Origin: Chamaecyparis obtusa
Taxonomy: Eukaryota > Streptophyta > Pinopsida > Cupressales > Cupressaceae
Length of the DNA stretch: 64,000 bases
NCBI GenBank assembly: GCA_027943335.1
Contig: BSBK01003560.1
Location: forward strand, 558,001 to 622,000
Reading direction: 5' to 3'
The notes under the pieces: model-generated
What the model was told of the DNA's origin: nothing
Databases searched by the model: none
The model's input: the letters and a program-made list of their open reading frames with translations, nothing else
Program-made: the position numbers and the translations under genes
Shown here: piece after piece, positions 60,100 through 64,000 of the stretch
Layout of the letters: each line of letters opens with the position of its first letter
How positions within the stretch are numbered: position 1 is the first letter of the stretch

Positions 60100-61200
60100 A
60101 AACCAATCAGAGGGCTTTTCTACCCCAGCATGATAGATTTGGAGCTAGAGATGAGAGCCCCTGAGGCCTTACTAAAGAGCTCAAGTTTTTGATTGAGACA
60201 CTGAATGTTATTCTGCGAGAGCTCCAAAAAAAGAGAGGTATCATTAGAAAATTTAATGTTAAGAAGTTTAGAATTGTCAGGCAGAGTAATGCCTCAAACT
60301 CTAGGAGAGATGGTATCGTCCTTAAGGAGGTAAAATAAAGCATCTGAGGCAATGACAAAAAGGGCAGGAGCCAGAGGACACCCTTGTCTAATGGAGTGAG
60401 ATAGCAAGATGGGTTGGGAAAGAGCTCCATTGACTTCAACCATGGAAGAGGCATCTTTAAGGAGGATTTGAACATACTTGCAGAATATGTTGGGGAAGCC
60501 AAAAGCCTTAAGCATCATAAGAATAAAGTCCTATTCAACCATGTCATACACCTTCTTGAAATCAAGAAGAAGCATGGCAGCGTCCTACTGAGAAGTGTTG
60601 GCCCATTCCATGGCCTCCCAACTAGTAATAAGGTTTTCAAGAATATACCTTCCTTTAATAAACCCAGTCTAGGTAGAACAAATAAACTTTGGGAGAATAG
60701 TTTCTAGATGGGAGGCCAGAATCTTGGCAAGGATCTTGTAAGAAATATTAAGCAAAGTAATAGGAGGCCAATTTTTAACAACAACTCTATCACCATCTTT
60801 AGGAATTATTTTGATAATGCCAGTGTTAATACAATTCCCCAGAGTGCCATTAGTAAAAACTTCCGTGTAGAGATCATATAGATCATTAGTAATCCAGTCA
60901 ATATTAGCTTTGTAAAATTCAGCAAGGAGCCCATCCGGGCCAGGGGCTTTATTGTCTTTAAGCTTACGGATGGTGTCATAAATCGCTTGTTGGGAGACCA
61001 TACTTTGGAGGACAAGAAGATCACCGCCAGAAATCATCTTAGGGATGAGGTCAATGCATCTAATTCTAGTGGCTTTCGAAGTAGTAGTATCCTCAGAGGT
61101 GAAAAGGGTTCTATAGAACATCTCAAAGGCATTGGTAATGTCATGTAGGGTGAGGAGCTCCTTCTCATTAACAACAATTTTGTCAATCCTCTCTTTGCAC
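60100..61200 (-). pseudogene. LINE ORF2 reverse transcriptase
   Basis: LKDNKAPGPDGLLAEFYKAN (about 60960), NWPPITLLNISYKILAKILA, then a piece 60518-60294 with NGALSQPILLSHSIRQGCPLAPALF, the LINE RT motifs in order. The catalytic box reads KFSNDTSLFLE (about 60235-60262), where [FY]ADD is expected, so the first catalytic Asp is Asn. Stops separate the pieces. Inactive on both counts. Confidence 0.85.
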
Positions 61201-61639
61201 TGTTTGTGCTTAAGGAGGTTTAAAAAGAGTTTTGAGCCTTTATCACCATATTGAAGCCAGTGATTATGGGCTCTAATAAAGGCACCTCTAATCTTGACTT
61301 GTTGGTGCTTCCTAAGGGAGTCTCTAGCCAGAGAGACCTGTTCGGCAAGAGCAGGGGAGTTAGGCTGGGATTGAATGCTGCTCTTGAAATCAAGTGGAGA
61401 TGGTTAGTAAGCACTTTCTCCACACGTCTAAAGTCTTTAGCCTTTTTTTTCCCAAAAGTTTGGAATATTTTCTACCAAGAGGAGATATTAAGATTCCACC
61501 TACTAGTTCGAGAGAGGGATTTATTATGCAGGTTAAGAATTCTAACCATCTTAATGGCAATAAGCACATCTTGATCTCCAAGAAGAGAAGTATTGAGAAT
61601 AAATTTTTGATAGGTCTGAGGGACAGCCAAGATGGAGTT

Positions 61640-62382
61640 CCTAAAATTAACTATAGCTAAAATGGGGTAATGGTCTGAAAGAGTAGCAGGGATAATAACA
61701 ACAACAATATGATATTGGTTAGGGGAGAAGGAGAAGAAGCTACTGTTAGCATAAAATCTATCAAGTCTAGAGTAAATATGATTAGGTCCTTGTTGGAAAT
61801 TACACCAAGTATACTAGAGGGCCGAGGACTCAGATTTATTTTCTTCAAGAGGGTAAAAAAGATGAAGATGATGCTTAAGGTTATCCCAATGAGATTTCTC
61901 AGAACCTTTCCACTCAAAGGGAGAGCCTCCAATTTTGTCATCAGCATTCTCAATCACATTAAAATCACCACCAACAAGCCAAGGAATGTTAGGAAGGGTG
62001 GTCATCCAATCCCAAAGGATGGTTCTTTCACTGTAGTCATTAGGGGCATAAAGAGAGCAAATTCCAAATGGGGAGTTATTAATAGTTATTTAGTGACCCA
62101 AGCCACCCTATTACAAGGTGATATACCTGAATCGGTAATGTACCTAGTCCATTTAGGGTTAATAAGGAGGGAAAATCCCCCCTTCCCTTTGGGATGTGAA
62201 GTGACGATCTTGAAGGCATCTTTCCAGATACAATTAAGAGCATTATCCAGAGTAAAACCCATGGCTTTAATTTCTTGCAACATCATAAAATCAATATTAG
62301 TGTGACAGTCCATAAAGCTTTTGATGATAAGCTTATGATCTGAAGACTCGAGGCCTCTCACATTCCATGACATGACCTTCAT
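61640..62382 (-). pseudogene. LINE ORF2 endonuclease domain
   Basis: Starts at ATG 62380-62382, MKVMSWNVRGLESSDH, the usual APE-type endonuclease opening (WNVRG), with MLQEIKA carrying the catalytic E (about 62290). Further on are VGGDFNVIENADDK (GDFN motif, 61980s) and the region to 61650. Two or more frameshifts or stops interrupt it. This domain nicks the target for priming. Confidence 0.8.
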
Positions 62383-63969
62383 GGAGAGATATGGTTAAGG
62401 GAGCTAGTAGGGAGACCAGAGAGATCTCCATTCTTCTTTTTGTTCCTAGAGCCAAGGGGTCTACCTTTCTTCTTAGAAACATACCTTTTCATAACATCTT
62501 CCTCATCATTTCCACCAGCAGAGTCAAAACATGAACCCTGATTGTCTTTAGCGGCAGAGCCAGAGGCCGGATAAGGATTAGCATAGATAACTTCAATGAC
62601 CAGATTGTCTTCAATTTCATTAAGGGAAGAGGATGGGGGATTAGGAGGAGCTTCCTCAGAAGGAGTCTTCGATGAGGGAATGGGGTCTAGAGTCATAGTA
62701 GCAATTTTGTTATTGTCAATATTATCATTCATAATAGTGTCAATATCATTGTTAATCTCAATTGTGCCAGAGTTGGTATGGTGAGGGCCGACTTCAATTA
62801 TGAGCGGAGTGGTGTTAAGAATTTCAAAATGATTGGATTTGGGATTACCAGTACGAATGCGTTCCAATGCAAGTTGTTGAGCATTCTTTCATTGACGTTT
62901 TCTGTTAGTAACAACTTGGAATTCATCAGGGGATGGTGATTCAAGAGATGTGAAGACAACCGGGGTCGAGGTTTTCAGCCGTGAATTGGTGTCCATAGCA
63001 TGCGTAGTTTGGGTCAGCAAAGAGCCAGCGGTCAAGGAAACAGTGGGGTTTCTTTTTCTTTGATTGTTTTTAGAAATATTTAAGTCCAAGGTAGGTTTAG
63101 GGTTTTCGATGGGGGTATCAGGCTTTGACCCAGTTGAAGGAGCTCTAGCAATGTTAGGGTTTCTTGGGGCCTTAGTCGAACTAGGCTTCTTATGGTTGGC
63201 AATTATCGAGCAATTTTTCATTTGATGCCCTTCTTTTTTGCAGAGAAAGCAGGCATTTAAGCCACCTAATAACTCAATCGGACAAATGAAAATGTCTCCA
63301 CCAATATTAAGATTCAAGCTCAGGGGGATGTCAATCCCAAGTTTAATGGAGATCAAAATTTTGGCATCCAGGTTGGGAACCAAATGGGATGTCTCATCTA
63401 TGTGTATAATTTTTCCAAATTCATCCATCAACTGAGGCAAGAATTTCCAAAGAAAAGGTGGGACATCTTTAACTATGACCCACCTAGGGCACGAGAGGGC
63501 CAGAACCTCTTCATTAATAACTTTCTACGACCAGGCTAGGGCACAAAAGGCAGTCCTTCCAACGGTCCAGTAATGTCTCTTAAGGGCTTCAAGCTAAGAC
63601 TCATGGTTACTAAAGAAAATGATATATAACCTGTGTTGAATTTGCCTACAAAAGGAGATCTTCAAACCAAGCTTCAAATTCCATAAACTATGAAACCAAT
63701 CATCCATGAATTTCCATGGTGGGCATTTTTCCACATCAACACAAGAGAAGAAAATCGCAGTAGTGCTTAACCTAGATTTTTCCAGAGCAATCTCATTTAA
63801 CATTTCATCGTTTGGGGAAATGAAGAAATCCTTCGAGGCATTGATAGGGCTCTTACCTTCGGCGTTGGGTCATTCACTTCGAGCAGTTGAAACAAATCTC
63901 ATAGCAGGGGAGACACCATTGTTGGGAGGGGCAACCGTCTCAGCAAACATTTTCTTCGGAGGGGGATGA
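62379..63969 (-). pseudogene. LINE ORF1 (DUF4283-type with zinc knuckle)
   Basis: Reading from the window end: an N-terminal part around 63803-63594 (MLNEIALEKSRLSTTAIFF), stops, then GRTAFCALAW and ALSCPRWVIVKDVPPFLW (63560-63440), an open piece 63440-62889, one stop and a second open piece 62867-62379. The layout matches plant LINE ORF1 proteins: DUF4283-like domain, then CFLCKKEGHQMKNC (about 63209-63252), then a proline/serine-rich tail ending in a basic KKGRPLGSRNKKK segment. It binds the element's RNA. Its stop TGA overlaps the ORF2 start as ATGA. Confidence 0.8.
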
Positions 63970-64000
63970 TCTAAGGCATCAGGGCTAGGGGAAGATAAAG

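Larger units (their letters stand above)
58349..64000 (-). mobile_element. L1-type LINE (minus), 5' end beyond the window
   Basis: ORF1 with a CCHC knuckle, then ORF2 with endonuclease, reverse transcriptase and a C-terminal zinc-finger region, in the order of plant L1 elements. Stops and frameshifts are scattered throughout. The 3' end lies near 58349 next to a TA run. The element continues past 64000. Confidence 0.85.

Noticed and set aside
61709..62305. 198-codon plus-strand ORF
   Set aside because: Antisense to the LINE endonuclease region, which has clear motifs on the minus strand.

Overview
The window looks like nuclear DNA of a land plant with a large, repeat-rich genome, most likely a conifer. 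The sequence shows AT-rich gene-poor DNA, several generations of LTR retrotransposons primed by initiator-methionine tRNA (TGGTATCAGAGC sites), plant LINEs, a miniature LTR element pair, and a Penelope-like element with a GIY-YIG endonuclease. Penelope-like elements in plants are known mainly from conifers (the 'Dryad' group), which is the main reason for the conifer call. No bacterial, organellar or viral gene set is present.

Layout, left to right. 1-3.5 kb: a decayed coding region of no family I recognise, interrupted at 2171-2821 by an insertion with 14-bp target duplications. 5064-15771: a nest. A minus-strand Ty1/copia-type element (LTRs at both ends, duplications ATCAT/ATCAC) carries a gag remnant. 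Its left LTR was hit by a minus-strand Ty3/gypsy-type element (5605-10379) that keeps gag and protease only. That gag is split by a 950-bp terminal-inverted-repeat DNA transposon (7297-8246). A plus-strand copia 3' end (about 12835-14785) also lies inside the nest. 17138-17707: an intact 189-codon PGG-domain membrane protein gene. 18660-21317: the Penelope-like element with inverted ends. 22780-28363: a full-length, decayed Ty1/copia element with perfect CAAAT duplications. 30.3-31.0 kb: a LINE tail with an RNase H remnant. 32499-33236: two miniature LTR (TRIM-type) elements side by side. 35361-45255: a non-coding LTR element with extremely long LTRs (up to 3.95 kb).

45.6-57.5 kb: three diverged copies (A, B, C) of a small multi-exon gene for a four-helix membrane protein. 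A and B form a large inverted duplication around a very AT-rich spacer, and C repeats the orientation of A. 54.1-55.1 kb holds a decayed coiled-coil-type ORF and 56.4 kb an LTR end with a variant primer site. 58.35 kb to the window end is a minus-strand LINE with ORF1, endonuclease, reverse transcriptase and zinc-finger regions.

The only plausible host genes are the PGG protein and the four-helix family; among the latter only copy A looks intact through its last exon. Everything else is mobile DNA or its debris. The most interesting items are the Penelope-like element (its RT catalytic core is missing, apparently in frame) with a related tail fragment inside an intron of paralogue B, the tandem TRIM pair, the very long LTR element, the DNA transposon sitting in a zinc-knuckle codon run, and the unrecognised ORF family at the left edge. 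All homology statements were made by eye; no database search was possible.
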